A DNA stretch of 64,000 nt from Pigmentiphaga sp. NML030171 (GCF_002188635.1 NZ_NINX01000026.1:1-64000), one strand, 5' to 3'. Shown: positions 8,605 to 17,278, numbered from the stretch's first letter. Notes: generated by a model from the letters alone, not told the origin. Numbers and translations: made by a program.

Positions 8605-8646
8605 ATAGTTGTTATTGTCAACAAAGTAGTGTATAAAAACAACTAT
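8605..8646 (+). promoter_or_regulatory. 42-nt promoter/operator element, copy A
   Basis: ATAGTTG and CAACTAT lie at the two ends of exactly 42 bases. Inside are a -35 box TTGTTA (8609-8614), a 17-base spacer and a -10 box TATAAA (8632-8637). Two more elements of identical length and layout stand before the other two enoyl-CoA hydratase-like genes (13110-13151 and 19024-19065). The dyad covers the promoter, as expected for a repressor such as the MarR protein encoded at the end of this operon. Confidence 0.7.
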
Positions 8647-8676
8647 CGTAGGCCACCAGACAATCCAGGGGTTCGC

Positions 8677-9444
8677 ATGAGCAGTGCATATTCCACCATC
8701 CGCGTCGAGGTCGAGGACCACGTCGCCACGCTGACGCTGAACCGGCCCGAGAGCCGCAACGCGCTCAATACGGCCATGTGCGGCGAGTTGGTCGCCGCGG
8801 CCGAGGCGCTTGCCGCCGACGACGCCGTGCACGTGGTCGTGATCCGCGGAGAGGGGCCGGTGTTCTGCGCCGGCGCCGACCTGAAGGAGCGGCAGGGCAT
8901 GTCCACCGCCGAGCTGACCGCGCGCCGCGTCAAGGGCTTCACCGCCTACGCCGCCCTCGAGCGCCTGCCGCAGGCGGTGATCGCCGTGGTGCATGGCGCG
9001 GCCTTCGGGTCGGGCTGCGAGATCGCTGGCGCCAGCGATTTCATCCTGGCTTCCACCGAGGCGAAGTTCCGCTACCCGGAAGTCGGCTGGGGCACCATAG
9101 GCGCGACCCAGCGGCTGCCGCGCATGGTGGGCACGCGCATGGCCAAGGAGCTGCTGTTCACCGGCCGCACGGTGGACGCGCACGAAGCCAAGGCCATCGG
9201 GCTGGTGAACCATGTGTACGAGCCGGCGGAGCTGGAGGCGCGCGCCATGGAAATGGCCCGCCATATCGCCGCGGCCGCCCCGCTGACGGTCCGGCTGACC
9301 AAGCGCTGCGTGGACCAGGGCGTGGAGACCACGCGCGAGGGCGCGATGGCCGTGGAGCTGCTGGCCATCGAGGAGAACCTGCGCCACAGCGACTGGAAGC
9401 GCGCGATCTCGGGCTTCGGTGCGGGAGCGCAGAAAAATGCTTGA
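8677..9444 (+). CDS. Enoyl-CoA hydratase/isomerase-family protein (operon A)
   Basis: A 255-residue crotonase-fold enzyme, probably hydrating an enoyl-CoA intermediate. Typical motifs are NRPESRNALN near the N-terminus, CAGADLKE (oxyanion hole and CoA site), GSGCEIAGASD and FRYPEVGWGTIGATQRL. Both glutamates used by true hydratases are present, in GCEI and YPEV, unlike the two related proteins later in the window. ATG 8677 is chosen because it is preceded by AGGGG and begins the domain directly; an earlier in-frame ATG would start within the operator. It is the first gene of a five-gene operon, and its stop overlaps the ligase start (ATGCTTGA). Confidence 0.88.
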   Translation: MSSAYSTIRVEVEDHVATLTLNRPESRNALNTAMCGELVAAAEALAADDAVHVVVIRGEGPVFCAGADLKERQGMSTAELTARRVKGFTAYAALERLPQAVIAVVHGAAFGSGCEIAGASDFILASTEAKFRYPEVGWGTIGATQRLPRMVGTRMAKELLFTGRTVDAHEAKAIGLVNHVYEPAELEARAMEMARHIAAAAPLTVRLTKRCVDQGVETTREGAMAVELLAIEENLRHSDWKRAISGFGAGAQKNA

Positions 9445-11080
9445 CCGGCCCACTACGCTTTATCGCACGCTGGAACGCACGGCCGGGAAATACGGCGCGC
9501 GCGAGGCCTTCGTCTGCCAGGCCGACCGCCTGACCTGGAACGAGGTGCTGGCAGGCACCCGCCGCATCGCCGCCGCCTTGCACGCCAGCGGCGTGCGCAA
9601 GGGCGACCATGTCGGGATCATGCTGGGCAACGGCGCCACCTGGCTGCAGACTTTCTTCGCCTGCGCGACCCTGGGCGCGGTGACCGTGCCGGTCAATACC
9701 CGCTTCAAGACCGACGAACTGCAGTTCTGCCTGAAACAGGCGGACGTGAAGCTGCTGGTGTTCGCCGACACCTTCCTGGGCATCGATTTCGTCCAGTTGT
9801 TGACCGCGGTCGAGCCGGCACTGGATACCGGCCTGCCCGGCCAGGCGCTGCCCGAGCTGCGCCGCGCCGTCATGGTGGGCGACGGCCCCTGCCCGGCGGG
9901 CGCCGAGCGCTACGCGGATTTCCTGGCGCGGGGCCAGGAGGTCGCGCCCGGGACCATCGAATCGCTGGCCGCCGACATCACGCCCGACGATCTGCTGCTG
10001 ATGCAGTTCACTTCGGGCACGACCTCGTTCCCCAAGGGCGTGATGTTGACCCACGCCAACATGCTGCTCAATGCCTGGGCCGCCGGGCAGCGGATAGGCG
10101 TAAGGCACGACGACCGCTATTTCAGCATCCGGCCGTTCTTCCACGTCTCGGGCACCACGCTGTCCGTCCTGGTCAGCCTGGTGGCGGGCTGCTGCCTGCT
10201 GACGCTGCCCAAGTTCGACGTGGCCGAGACGCTGCGCGTGATGGACGAGGAAAAGTGCACGCTGACCTCGGGCAACGACACCATTTTCCTGATGATGATG
10301 GGCCATCCCGACTTCGATCCCAAGAAGCTGCATCTGCGCGGCGGCTGGGCGGCGGCGGGGCCCGAGGTCATGCAGCAGATCCGCGACGTGATGGGCGTGG
10401 ACCACGTGTGCAATGCCTACGGGCAGTCCGAGGCTTCGCCCAATGTGATCATGTCGTCGCGGGACGACCCGTTCGAGTTGCGCGCCCATGGCTGGGGGCT
10501 GCCGCATCCCGGCACCGAGGTGCGCATCGTCGACCAGGACAACGGCGAGGTCCTGCCCCCCGGAAGCCAGGGCGAGATCCAGGTGCGTGGCTGGCACGTG
10601 ATGCGAGGCTATTACAAGATGCCGGAGGCGACCGCCAAGGCGCTGACGCCGGAAGGCTGGCTGCGCACCGGAGACCTGGGCGAGATGTCGCCGGAAGGGC
10701 GGTTGCGCATGGTCGGCCGGCTCAAGGACATGTACCGGGTAGGCGGCGAGAACGTCGCGCCGGCCGAGGTCGAGGAGACCCTGCACGCGCATCCCGCGGT
10801 GCAGATGGCCCAGGTGGTCGGCGTGCCCGACGCGCGCCTGGGCGAGGTGACGGCGGCCTTCGTGCTGCTCAAGGAAGGCAAGCAGGCCGGGCGCCAGGAG
10901 CTGATCGACTGGTGCAAGGCGCGCTGCGCGAACTTCAAGGTGCCGCGCTACCTCGAGATCGTGGATACGTTCGACAATATCGGCATGACGGGCAGTTCCA
11001 AGGTCCAGAAGAACAAGCTCAAGGCGCATGCCATCGAGCTGTTCGGCCTGGCGAACGTCCACGGCGCGAAGGGAGGCTAG
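9437..11080 (+). CDS. AMP-dependent acyl-CoA ligase (fatty-acid/aryl-acid CoA ligase family)
   Basis: A 547-residue adenylate-forming enzyme that activates a carboxylic acid to its CoA thioester. The phosphate-binding loop is TSGTTSFPKGVMLTH, followed by YGQSEASPN (A5), GWLRTGDLGEM (A7) and RVGGENVAPAEVEE (hinge, A8). The C-terminal lysine lies in SSKVQKNKLK, so the enzyme looks complete. The substrate cannot be read from the sequence; its operon with an enoyl-CoA hydratase, a lyase-like protein and a thioesterase suggests the entry step of a CoA-dependent catabolic route. ATG 9437 overlaps the preceding stop by eight bases. Confidence 0.88.
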   Translation: MLDRPTTLYRTLERTAGKYGAREAFVCQADRLTWNEVLAGTRRIAAALHASGVRKGDHVGIMLGNGATWLQTFFACATLGAVTVPVNTRFKTDELQFCLKQADVKLLVFADTFLGIDFVQLLTAVEPALDTGLPGQALPELRRAVMVGDGPCPAGAERYADFLARGQEVAPGTIESLAADITPDDLLLMQFTSGTTSFPKGVMLTHANMLLNAWAAGQRIGVRHDDRYFSIRPFFHVSGTTLSVLVSLVAGCCLLTLPKFDVAETLRVMDEEKCTLTSGNDTIFLMMMGHPDFDPKKLHLRGGWAAAGPEVMQQIRDVMGVDHVCNAYGQSEASPNVIMSSRDDPFELRAHGWGLPHPGTEVRIVDQDNGEVLPPGSQGEIQVRGWHVMRGYYKMPEATAKALTPEGWLRTGDLGEMSPEGRLRMVGRLKDMYRVGGENVAPAEVEETLHAHPAVQMAQVVGVPDARLGEVTAAFVLLKEGKQAGRQELIDWCKARCANFKVPRYLEIVDTFDNIGMTGSSKVQKNKLKAHAIELFGLANVHGAKGG

Positions 11081-11084
11081 AACC

Positions 11085-12023
11085 ATGAGCGACGTCACGC
11101 TTTGCGAATGTTTCGCCCGGGATGGCCTGCAGCACGAGGAGACCTTTATCCCCACCGCCACCAAGGTGGCATTGATCGACCGCTTCGCCGCCATCGGCTT
11201 CCAGCGTGTCGAGGCGACCTCGTATTCGAATCCCAAGGTCGTGCCCCAGTTCGGCGATGCCAGCGAGCTGCTGCGCGCGCTGCCGCGCCGCGACGGTGTC
11301 TGGTACAAGGCGACCTGCGCCAACGTGCGCGCCGTGGAGCGCGCGGTGGCCGACCTGGACGCAGGCTTCGGCGCCAACGAGATCAGCCTGCTGGTGTCGG
11401 CCAGCGAATCGCATTCGATGAAGAACCTGCGGCGCAGCCGCGCCGACCAGTGGCAGAACGTGGCCGACATGGTGGCGGCGTCGCAGGGGCGTTTCCGCAT
11501 GATCGGCACGGTGTCGGTCGCCTGGGGCTGCCCCTTCGAGGGCAAGGTATCGGCGGACAGCGTGCTGGAGGACGTCAGGCGCTTCGCCCGGCTGGGCGTC
11601 ATGCACGTGGCGCTGGGCGACACGACAGGCATGGCTGCGCCGCGGACCGTCAAGCAATTGATGTCGGCGGTGCACGCCGAACTGCCGGAGGTGACGACCG
11701 TGGCGCACTTCCACGATACGCGCGGCACCGGCCTGGTCAACTACGTGGCGGCGCTGGAGGCGGGCTGCCGCTATTTCGACTGCGCCTTCGGCGGCGTGGG
11801 CGGGCATCCGGCCAAGGTCAAGTACGGCGGCGGCCATACCGGCAACGTCTCGACCGAGGACCTGGTGAACCTGTTCGAATCCATGGGGGTGTCCACCGGC
11901 ATCGACCTGGAGGGGCTGATGGCAACCGCGGCGATGTGCGAGGAAGCCCTGGGCCGCACGCTGCACAGCCGTGTCGCCCAGAGCGGGTTGAATCCCTTGC
12001 TGGGAGTGGCGGCGCATGGATAG
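11085..12023 (+). CDS. Hydroxymethylglutaryl-CoA lyase-like protein with altered catalytic loop
   Basis: A 312-residue TIM-barrel protein of the DRE-TIM/HMG-CoA lyase family, expected to cleave a 3-hydroxy-3-methyl acyl-CoA into an acyl-CoA and a keto acid or ketone. It has ARDGLQHE at the N-terminus, LGDTTGMA, and the metal-binding pair in AHFHDT. The glycine-rich loop that carries the catalytic cysteine in HMG-CoA lyases (GLGGCP) here reads GVGGHP with His241 (codon 11805-11807), followed by a longer AKVKYGGGHTGNV loop. It may therefore belong to a subfamily with another substrate or chemistry. It starts four bases after the ligase stop, and its own stop overlaps the thioesterase start. Confidence 0.82.
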   Translation: MSDVTLCECFARDGLQHEETFIPTATKVALIDRFAAIGFQRVEATSYSNPKVVPQFGDASELLRALPRRDGVWYKATCANVRAVERAVADLDAGFGANEISLLVSASESHSMKNLRRSRADQWQNVADMVAASQGRFRMIGTVSVAWGCPFEGKVSADSVLEDVRRFARLGVMHVALGDTTGMAAPRTVKQLMSAVHAELPEVTTVAHFHDTRGTGLVNYVAALEAGCRYFDCAFGGVGGHPAKVKYGGGHTGNVSTEDLVNLFESMGVSTGIDLEGLMATAAMCEEALGRTLHSRVAQSGLNPLLGVAAHG

Positions 12024-12480
12024 TCCCGAGTCCTGCGCGGTGCTGGAGCCGGAAGTGGTCATTCCCACCGGCCCCCTGGCGGGCTCGGCTCTCGCGCCGT
12101 TCGCCGCATGGCTGGGCATTTCCGTGCGCGAGGCCGATCATGGCCGCTCGCTGCTCGTCATGACCGCCAGCGCGCGGCTGGCAAACCGGCGCGGGGTCAT
12201 CCATGGCGGGGCCATCGCCACTCTGATGGACTCCAGCATGGCCATCGCCACCCGCACGATCGAGTCCGGCATGGAGACTTCCGGAACGGTAGACCTGAAC
12301 ATCCATTTCATCGCGCCGGGACGGGGTGACCTGACGGCCCGTGCCGAGGTCCGGCATGCCGGCGGGACCATCGCCTTCTGCCAGTGCGAAGTGCGGGACG
12401 AGGCCGGCACGCTGGTGGCCACGGCCATGAGCAGCTTCAAGCTGAGGCGGGCCAAGCCGTCCCCGGCCGGGCCCGAGTAA
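12016..12480 (+). CDS. PaaI-type hotdog-fold thioesterase
   Basis: A 154-residue hotdog-domain protein. The segment HGGAIATLMDSSMAIA is the typical helix and active-site aspartate of PaaI/YigI-type acyl-CoA thioesterases, and TVDLNIHFIAPG is the following strand. It probably releases CoA from dead-end or accumulating thioesters of the operon's pathway. It overlaps the upstream lyase-like gene by eight bases (ATGGATAG), so the two are translationally coupled. The marR gene follows after 35 bases. Confidence 0.82.
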   Translation: MDSPESCAVLEPEVVIPTGPLAGSALAPFAAWLGISVREADHGRSLLVMTASARLANRRGVIHGGAIATLMDSSMAIATRTIESGMETSGTVDLNIHFIAPGRGDLTARAEVRHAGGTIAFCQCEVRDEAGTLVATAMSSFKLRRAKPSPAGPE

Positions 12481-12515
12481 GGTAAATTCCTGCGTTCACC
12501 TATCGAGAAAGACGT

Positions 12516-12992
12516 ATGACAAGACCCGTTCCCGCGAATCTCAAGGAATTGTTTTCCTACCGCCTGAACCGCCTGGCCTTCGTCTCCAGCCGCATCGCCG
12601 CACGGGTGAACGAGAGCCAGTACGAACTGGGCTCGCGCGACTGGCGCATCATCGGGTTGCTGGGCGCCTTCGCCCCGCTGTCGCTCAATGCGCTGGCACA
12701 CGAGGCCAACATCGACAAGAGCCAGGCCAGCCGCAGCGTGGCCGAGCTGATCGAGCGCGGCCTGGTCAAGCGGGGCGCCGACGAATCGGACGGCCGGGGC
12801 GTGCGGCTCGACCTGACCCCGCAGGGCCGGGCGCTGTACCGCAAGGTTTTCCCCAAGGCCGTCGATCGCAACGAGAAGATGCTGTCCGTGCTGACCGACG
12901 AAGAGCGGGAAGTGCTCGAGCGCGCGATCGACAAGCTGACCGAACATACGATCGGGTTGTTGGAAGAATTAAAACCCCCCCGTACGCGCTGA
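12516..12992 (+). CDS. MarR-family transcriptional regulator, candidate regulator of the 42-nt operators
   Basis: A 158-residue winged-helix regulator. The DNA-recognition helix region is LNALAHEANIDKSQASRSVAELIERGLV and the wing follows at SDGRGVRLDLTPQGRALY. It is the last gene of operon A. MarR proteins of aromatic and aryl-CoA catabolism (for example BadR, CouR) bind dyads overlapping promoters and are released by a CoA thioester. By analogy this protein probably represses the three promoters that share the 42-nt dyad, including its own; this is an inference from position and operator layout. Confidence 0.85.
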   Translation: MTRPVPANLKELFSYRLNRLAFVSSRIAARVNESQYELGSRDWRIIGLLGAFAPLSLNALAHEANIDKSQASRSVAELIERGLVKRGADESDGRGVRLDLTPQGRALYRKVFPKAVDRNEKMLSVLTDEEREVLERAIDKLTEHTIGLLEELKPPRTR

Positions 12993-13109
12993 CGCGCGCC
13001 CCCCAGGGGGCGGGCGGCGGGGACCGGCGGAGCCGGATCCTCCGTGCCCTGGTCTGGGGCGATTTTCTCAGGGGGTGGCAACGGGGCTGTGGGGGGAGTT
13101 TCCGCCAAA

Positions 13110-13151
13110 ATAGTTGAATTTATCAATTAAGTAGTATATAAAATCAACTAT
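13110..13151 (+). promoter_or_regulatory. 42-nt promoter/operator element, copy B
   Basis: ATAGTTG...CAACTAT again spans 42 bases. It holds TTGAAT (13114-13119), a 17-base spacer and TATAAA (13137-13142). The inner segments AAGTAGT and the A-rich stretch before CAACTAT match copy A closely. It drives the second enoyl-CoA hydratase-like operon. Confidence 0.7.
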
Positions 13152-13167
13152 ATTGGAAACCACGAGC

Positions 13168-13905
13168 ATGAGCATGTCCGAACTCCTGATTGAGAACCGA
13201 GGGGCCGTCCGTATCCTGACGATGAACCGGCCGGAGAAGCACAACGCGTTGAATACCGCGCTGACGCAGGCGCTGGTGGATGCGCTGTGGCAGGCCGAGC
13301 GGGATGCCGAGGTCCATGCGGTGGTGCTGACGGGGGCGGGCAAGTCGTTCTGTGCCGGCGCCGATACCTCGGAGTTCAGCGCGCTGGTGCCCGAGGATCC
13401 CCAGGCCGTCAACGCGCGCGCCGACCTGACCACCGGGCTGCACCTGGCCTTCTCGCGCATGTCCAAGCCCGTCGTGGCCGCGGTGCGGGGTAATGCGCTG
13501 GGCGGGGGCGCGGGGCTGGCCATCGCCTGCGACCTGGCCGTCATGGCCGAGAACGTGCGTTTCGGCTATCCCGAGCTCAAGCACGGCATCGTCGCGGCCG
13601 TGGTCATGTCCAATCTGGTCCGCCAGTTGGGCCGCAAGCATGCTTTCGAACTGCTGGCCATGGGCGAGCCCATCGACGGTCCGCGCGCGCTGGCGCTGGG
13701 CCTGGCCAACCGGGTCGAGCCCGACGACCGGGTGCTGGAGGCCGCGCTGGAAATCGCCGCCAGGCTGGCGGGCTGGAGCCCCATCGCGATGGGGACCACC
13801 AAGCGGCTGTTCCATCGCGTGGCCGAGCTGACGCTGGAGGAAGGCCTGGCCGCCGGGCGCGACACCAACGTCATCATGCGGGGCTTCCGCAAGGCGGCGA
13901 AATGA
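13168..13905 (+). CDS. Enoyl-CoA hydratase/isomerase-family protein (operon B), one-glutamate type
   Basis: A 245-residue crotonase-fold protein and first gene of operon B. NRPEKHNALN, CAGADTSEF and GNALGGGAGLAIACD are family motifs. The first catalytic glutamate of hydratases (GGGCEL) is replaced by glycine in GGGAGL, while the second is kept in GYPELKHGI. This suggests an isomerase-like or other acyl-CoA reaction rather than plain hydration. The closest relative in the window is the gene at 18273-19004, which shares the same change and FELxAxGxPID. ATG 13168 is favoured over a TTG at 13153 that sits at the operator edge. The stop overlaps the CaiB start (ATGA). Confidence 0.86.
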   Translation: MSMSELLIENRGAVRILTMNRPEKHNALNTALTQALVDALWQAERDAEVHAVVLTGAGKSFCAGADTSEFSALVPEDPQAVNARADLTTGLHLAFSRMSKPVVAAVRGNALGGGAGLAIACDLAVMAENVRFGYPELKHGIVAAVVMSNLVRQLGRKHAFELLAMGEPIDGPRALALGLANRVEPDDRVLEAALEIAARLAGWSPIAMGTTKRLFHRVAELTLEEGLAAGRDTNVIMRGFRKAAK

Positions 13906-15101
13906 CGCGTCCGCTGGAGAACGTCACCATCCTGGACCTGTCGCGGGTCCTGGCGTGCCCCTTCGCCACGATGATCCTGGCCGAGCTGGGAGCGACGGTG
14001 ATCAAGGTCGAACAGCCCGGCACCGGCGACGAGACGCGCAGCTTCGAACCCAAGGTGGAAGGCGAGGGCGGTACCGAATCGGCCTATTACATGGCCTTCA
14101 ACCGCAGCAAGCAGTCCATTACCGTCAACCTGCGTAGCGCCGAAGGGCAGGACCTCATCCGCAAGCTCAGCGCCCAGGCCGACGTGGTGCTGGAGAACTT
14201 TCCGGTCGGGACGCTGCAGCGCTACGGGCTGGACTACGCCCGGCTGTCCCAGGACAATCCCGCGCTGGTCTACGTGTCGTGCACGGGTTTCGGCATGACC
14301 GGCCCCTACGCGCCTCGCAAGGGCTACGACACGGTGTTCCAGGCCATGGGCGGCATCATGAGCCTGACCGGCGAGCGTGGCGGCGGCCCGGTCAAGCCGG
14401 GGCTGCCTGTGGCCGACCTGACCTCGGGCCTGTGGGTCGCGATCGCCATCCTGTCGTCCCTGATGGGGCGGCAGGCCACGGGCAAGGGCTGCCACGTGGA
14501 TTTCTCCATGCTGGACGGCCAGGTCGGCCTGCTGTCGCTGGCCGCGGCGCGTTTCTTCGCGCTGGGCGAGGTGCCGCCCCGGCTGGGCACCGAGCATCCG
14601 GGCCGCGTGCCGTCGGCGGCGTTCCGCTGCCGCGACGACAAGTGGGTGCAGGTCACGGGCAGCGACCAGCACTGGCAGCCGCTGTGCGACCTGCTCGGGC
14701 TGCATGAGTGGGCGCAGGATCCGACCCTGGTGCGCAACATCGACCGGGTCAACCGCCGCGAGGAAGTGATGGCCGGCCTGTCGGCGGCCGTCGCCCGGTT
14801 CGACCGCGACGAATTCTGCCGGCTGTGCGACGAAGCCAAGGTGCCGGCCGGCCCCATCCTGAGCGTGGACGAGGTGCTGAGCAACGAGCACGTGCTGGCG
14901 CGCGGCATGGTGCGCGAATTCGCCCATCCCCAGCTCGGTTCGTTCAAGGCGCTGCCGGTGCCGTTCAAGTTCGACGGCTTCGACGACCCCAGCCTGGGGC
15001 GGCCGCCGCTGCTGGGCGAGCACACCGACCAGGTGCTGGCGGACAGGCTGGGCCTGGGCAAGGAGGACATCCAGGCGCTGCGCGAAAGAAAGGTCATCTA
15101 A
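13902..15101 (+). CDS. CaiB/BaiF (family III) CoA-transferase
   Basis: A 399-residue family III CoA-transferase that moves CoA between carboxylic acids, using an aspartyl-CoA intermediate. Features are LDLSRVLACPFATMILAELGA at the N-terminus, VKVEQPGTGDETR, NLRSAEGQ, ENFPVGTL and VADLTSG, whose aspartate corresponds to the catalytic residue. The length is normal for the family. In operon B it probably activates an acid using another acyl-CoA as donor, a second activation route next to the ligase of operon A. ATGA overlaps the upstream gene; a strong hairpin lies between it and the Bug gene. Confidence 0.88.
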   Translation: MTRPLENVTILDLSRVLACPFATMILAELGATVIKVEQPGTGDETRSFEPKVEGEGGTESAYYMAFNRSKQSITVNLRSAEGQDLIRKLSAQADVVLENFPVGTLQRYGLDYARLSQDNPALVYVSCTGFGMTGPYAPRKGYDTVFQAMGGIMSLTGERGGGPVKPGLPVADLTSGLWVAIAILSSLMGRQATGKGCHVDFSMLDGQVGLLSLAAARFFALGEVPPRLGTEHPGRVPSAAFRCRDDKWVQVTGSDQHWQPLCDLLGLHEWAQDPTLVRNIDRVNRREEVMAGLSAAVARFDRDEFCRLCDEAKVPAGPILSVDEVLSNEHVLARGMVREFAHPQLGSFKALPVPFKFDGFDDPSLGRPPLLGEHTDQVLADRLGLGKEDIQALRERKVI

Positions 15102-15127
15102 GGCCGTGCCGGCGACAGCCGGATCTC

Positions 15128-15159
15128 GCCTCCTCCGGCGGTACGAGGCCGGAGGAGGC
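15128..15159 (+). repeat. Perfect 12-bp intercistronic stem-loop
   Basis: GCCTCCTCCGGC and GCCGGAGGAGGC form a perfect 12-base-pair stem with an eight-base loop between the caiB-type gene and the Bug receptor gene. Only CTAAAA follows, with no T run, so partial termination or, more likely, transcript-end protection that lets the receptor be expressed at a different level than the enzymes is suggested. Confidence 0.6.
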
Positions 15160-15178
15160 CTAAAACCAGGAGACATAC

Positions 15179-16144
15179 ATGAAGCAGTTCAAGCAATCGT
15201 TGTTGGCGGCGGCGCTTGTGCTGGCCGCCTCGGGGGCGCAGGCCCAGTCCTATCCGACCAAGCCCATCGTGCTGGTCAACCCCTATGCCGCGGGCGGTCC
15301 GGCCGATCTCGTGGCGCGCAGCCTGGCCAAGGAGCTGGGCACCGAACTGGGGCAGCAGGTGGTGGTCGAGAACAAGGCGGGCGGGGGCGCGACCATAGGC
15401 GCGGCGTACGTGGCCCGGGCGGAGGCCGATGGCTATACGCTGCTGTTCGGCACCGCGGCGGCCCACATCGTCACGCCGCTGATCCAGCCCACGCCCTACG
15501 ATGGCATCAAGGATTTCACCTTCATCGCGCTGGCGGCCAACCAGCCCAACCTGCTGGTGGTGAACCCCTCGGTCAAGGCCAACACCGCGAAAGAGCTGAT
15601 CGAGCTCGCGCGCAGCAATCCCGGCAAGCTGAACTACGGTTCGTCCGGCACCGGCACCTCGCCCCACCTGGGCGGGGAGCTGATCAAGCAGCAGGCCAGG
15701 ATCGAGATGGCGCACATCCCCTATGGCGGCGCGGCGCCCGCGATTACCGATCTGGTGGCCGGGCGCCTGCAGGTGGGCGTGATGAACCTGTCGGGCGAAC
15801 TGCCCTATGTGAAGGCAGGCAAGCTGCGGGCCCTGGCCTACGCGTCCAAGACCCGCTCGCCGCTGCTGCCCGACGTGCCCACGTTCGCCGAGGCGGGCCT
15901 GGGCGGCGCGGAGTCCGCGTCGTGGTACACGGTGGCGGCGCCCAAGGGCACGCCCGCCGCGGTCGTCAACAAGCTCAACGCGGCGCTGAACGCGGTCACC
16001 AAGAAGGCGGAGTACCGCAAGCTGATGGAGGCCCAGGGTACCGAACTGGCCACGCTCACGCCCGAGGAGACCACGCGCTTCGTCGTGGATGACGCCCAGC
16101 GCACCAAGGACCTCATCAAGTCGGCCAACCTCAAGCTCGAATGA
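15179..16144 (+). CDS. Bug/TctC-family tripartite tricarboxylate-type substrate-binding protein
   Basis: A 321-residue periplasmic receptor of the Bug family, which is greatly expanded in Bordetella and binds carboxylated or aromatic ligands for TTT-type uptake or sensing. It has a signal peptide with cleavage after AQA near residue 22, then YPTKPIVLVNPYAAGGPADLVARSL and VVENKAGGG, the classic ligand-binding loops. AGGAGA lies upstream of ATG. It is the third gene of operon B and its TGA overlaps the next start (ATGA), so its ligand is probably the acid processed by these enzymes. No membrane partners are encoded nearby. Confidence 0.88.
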   Translation: MKQFKQSLLAAALVLAASGAQAQSYPTKPIVLVNPYAAGGPADLVARSLAKELGTELGQQVVVENKAGGGATIGAAYVARAEADGYTLLFGTAAAHIVTPLIQPTPYDGIKDFTFIALAANQPNLLVVNPSVKANTAKELIELARSNPGKLNYGSSGTGTSPHLGGELIKQQARIEMAHIPYGGAAPAITDLVAGRLQVGVMNLSGELPYVKAGKLRALAYASKTRSPLLPDVPTFAEAGLGGAESASWYTVAAPKGTPAAVVNKLNAALNAVTKKAEYRKLMEAQGTELATLTPEETTRFVVDDAQRTKDLIKSANLKLE

Positions 16145-17277
16145 CCATGACCGCCAATACCCCGCGCATCCCGGCCCCGGCCGGGTTGGCTTCCACGATA
16201 GACCGCGTGGACATCATCGCCTGCTCGCAGCGCCAGGACGACCCCAGCTGGCGCTTTGCGCGCGGCACCATCACCCACGTGGACGGCTGGATCGTGGCGC
16301 TGACCGCGCGCAACGGCCAGGTGGGGTATGGGCACGTGCTGGGCACGCCCATCTTCAAGCCCGACACGGCACGCATCGAGCCGGTCCTGGAGGCGCTCCG
16401 GCGCGAGGCCCGGGGGCAGGACGCATTCGCGCTCGAAGCCCTGCACCGCCGGCTGGAAGCCGTGGCGGGGGTGGAAGTCTGCGCGCTGTCGGGTTTCGTC
16501 TGCGCGATCTACGACCTGCAGGCGCGGATGCTGGGCGTTCCCCTGCACGTGCTGCTGGGCGGCAAGGTACGCGATACCGTCGAGGCCTCGCGCATCGTCT
16601 CGATCAAGCCGCCCGAGGACATGGCCGAACAGGCCGCCAAGCTGGCGCGCCAGGGCTATCGCTATCTCAAGCTGAAGCTGAGCGGCGAGTCGGAGCTTGA
16701 CGTCGCCCGCGTGCGCGCCGTGCGCGAGCGGCTGGGCGAGGCCGTCACGCTGACGGTGGACGCCAACCAGGCCTACCAGGCCGACGAGGCGATCCGCGTG
16801 TGCCAGGCGCTGCGGCCGATGGGCGTGGCGATGATGGAGCAGCCGGTGCCGGCGGCGGACATCGAAGGACTGTGCCGCGTGCACGCCGCGGGCGCGCTGC
16901 CCATCGAGGCGGACGAGGCCATCGCCGGGCTGCCGGGACTGGTGCGCCTGATCGGCATGGGGGCGGCCGACTCCTACAACCTCAAGGTGCATTACCTGGG
17001 CGGCATACGCAACACGCTGATCGCCGTGCGCCTGTGCGAGGCGGCGGGCGTGGGCTACCGGTTCGGCGCGATCTTCGGACCGCGCCTGCTGGCGGCCCAG
17101 GGCGTGCATGTGGCCAGTGTCGCCGGCAGCATCCATGCCGGTGCCGAACTGGCGGAGTTCGATCACCTGCTGGACGACCCGTTCGTGGGCCTGGAGGTCG
17201 AATCGGGCGAGCTGGCGGTGCCCGAGGGCCTGGGGTCGGGCGTGGACTACCAGCCCGCCAGCATCGGGCAGGCCTGA
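16141..17277 (+). CDS. Enolase-superfamily enzyme, mandelate racemase/muconate lactonizing type
   Basis: A 378-residue (beta/alpha)7-barrel enzyme that should abstract a proton alpha to a carboxylate. Candidate active-site residues are the KxK pair in YLKLKLSG, the metal ligands in VDANQAY, MEQPVPA and EADEAI, and a second lysine in NLKVHYLGG. This lysine on both sides is the muconate lactonizing/racemase subgroup pattern. It could be a racemase, cycloisomerase or dehydratase; the substrate is unknown. It is the last gene of operon B, starting within the stop of the Bug gene; a second ATG six bases on is an alternative start. Confidence 0.84.
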   Translation: MTMTANTPRIPAPAGLASTIDRVDIIACSQRQDDPSWRFARGTITHVDGWIVALTARNGQVGYGHVLGTPIFKPDTARIEPVLEALRREARGQDAFALEALHRRLEAVAGVEVCALSGFVCAIYDLQARMLGVPLHVLLGGKVRDTVEASRIVSIKPPEDMAEQAAKLARQGYRYLKLKLSGESELDVARVRAVRERLGEAVTLTVDANQAYQADEAIRVCQALRPMGVAMMEQPVPAADIEGLCRVHAAGALPIEADEAIAGLPGLVRLIGMGAADSYNLKVHYLGGIRNTLIAVRLCEAAGVGYRFGAIFGPRLLAAQGVHVASVAGSIHAGAELAEFDHLLDDPFVGLEVESGELAVPEGLGSGVDYQPASIGQA

Positions 17278-17278
17278 A

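Noticed and set aside
9158-11740. Very long open frame antisense to the acyl-CoA ligase operon
   Set aside because: High GC content makes stop codons rare in shadow frames; it has low-complexity His/Gln/Arg-rich translation, no family match and no ribosome-binding site, while the opposite strand encodes clear enzymes.
12993-13080. GC-rich stretch with CCGGCGGAGCCGG, possible dispersed repeat after marR
   Set aside because: Only one copy was noticed in the window, so it cannot be called a repeat family; a genome-wide self-comparison would be needed.
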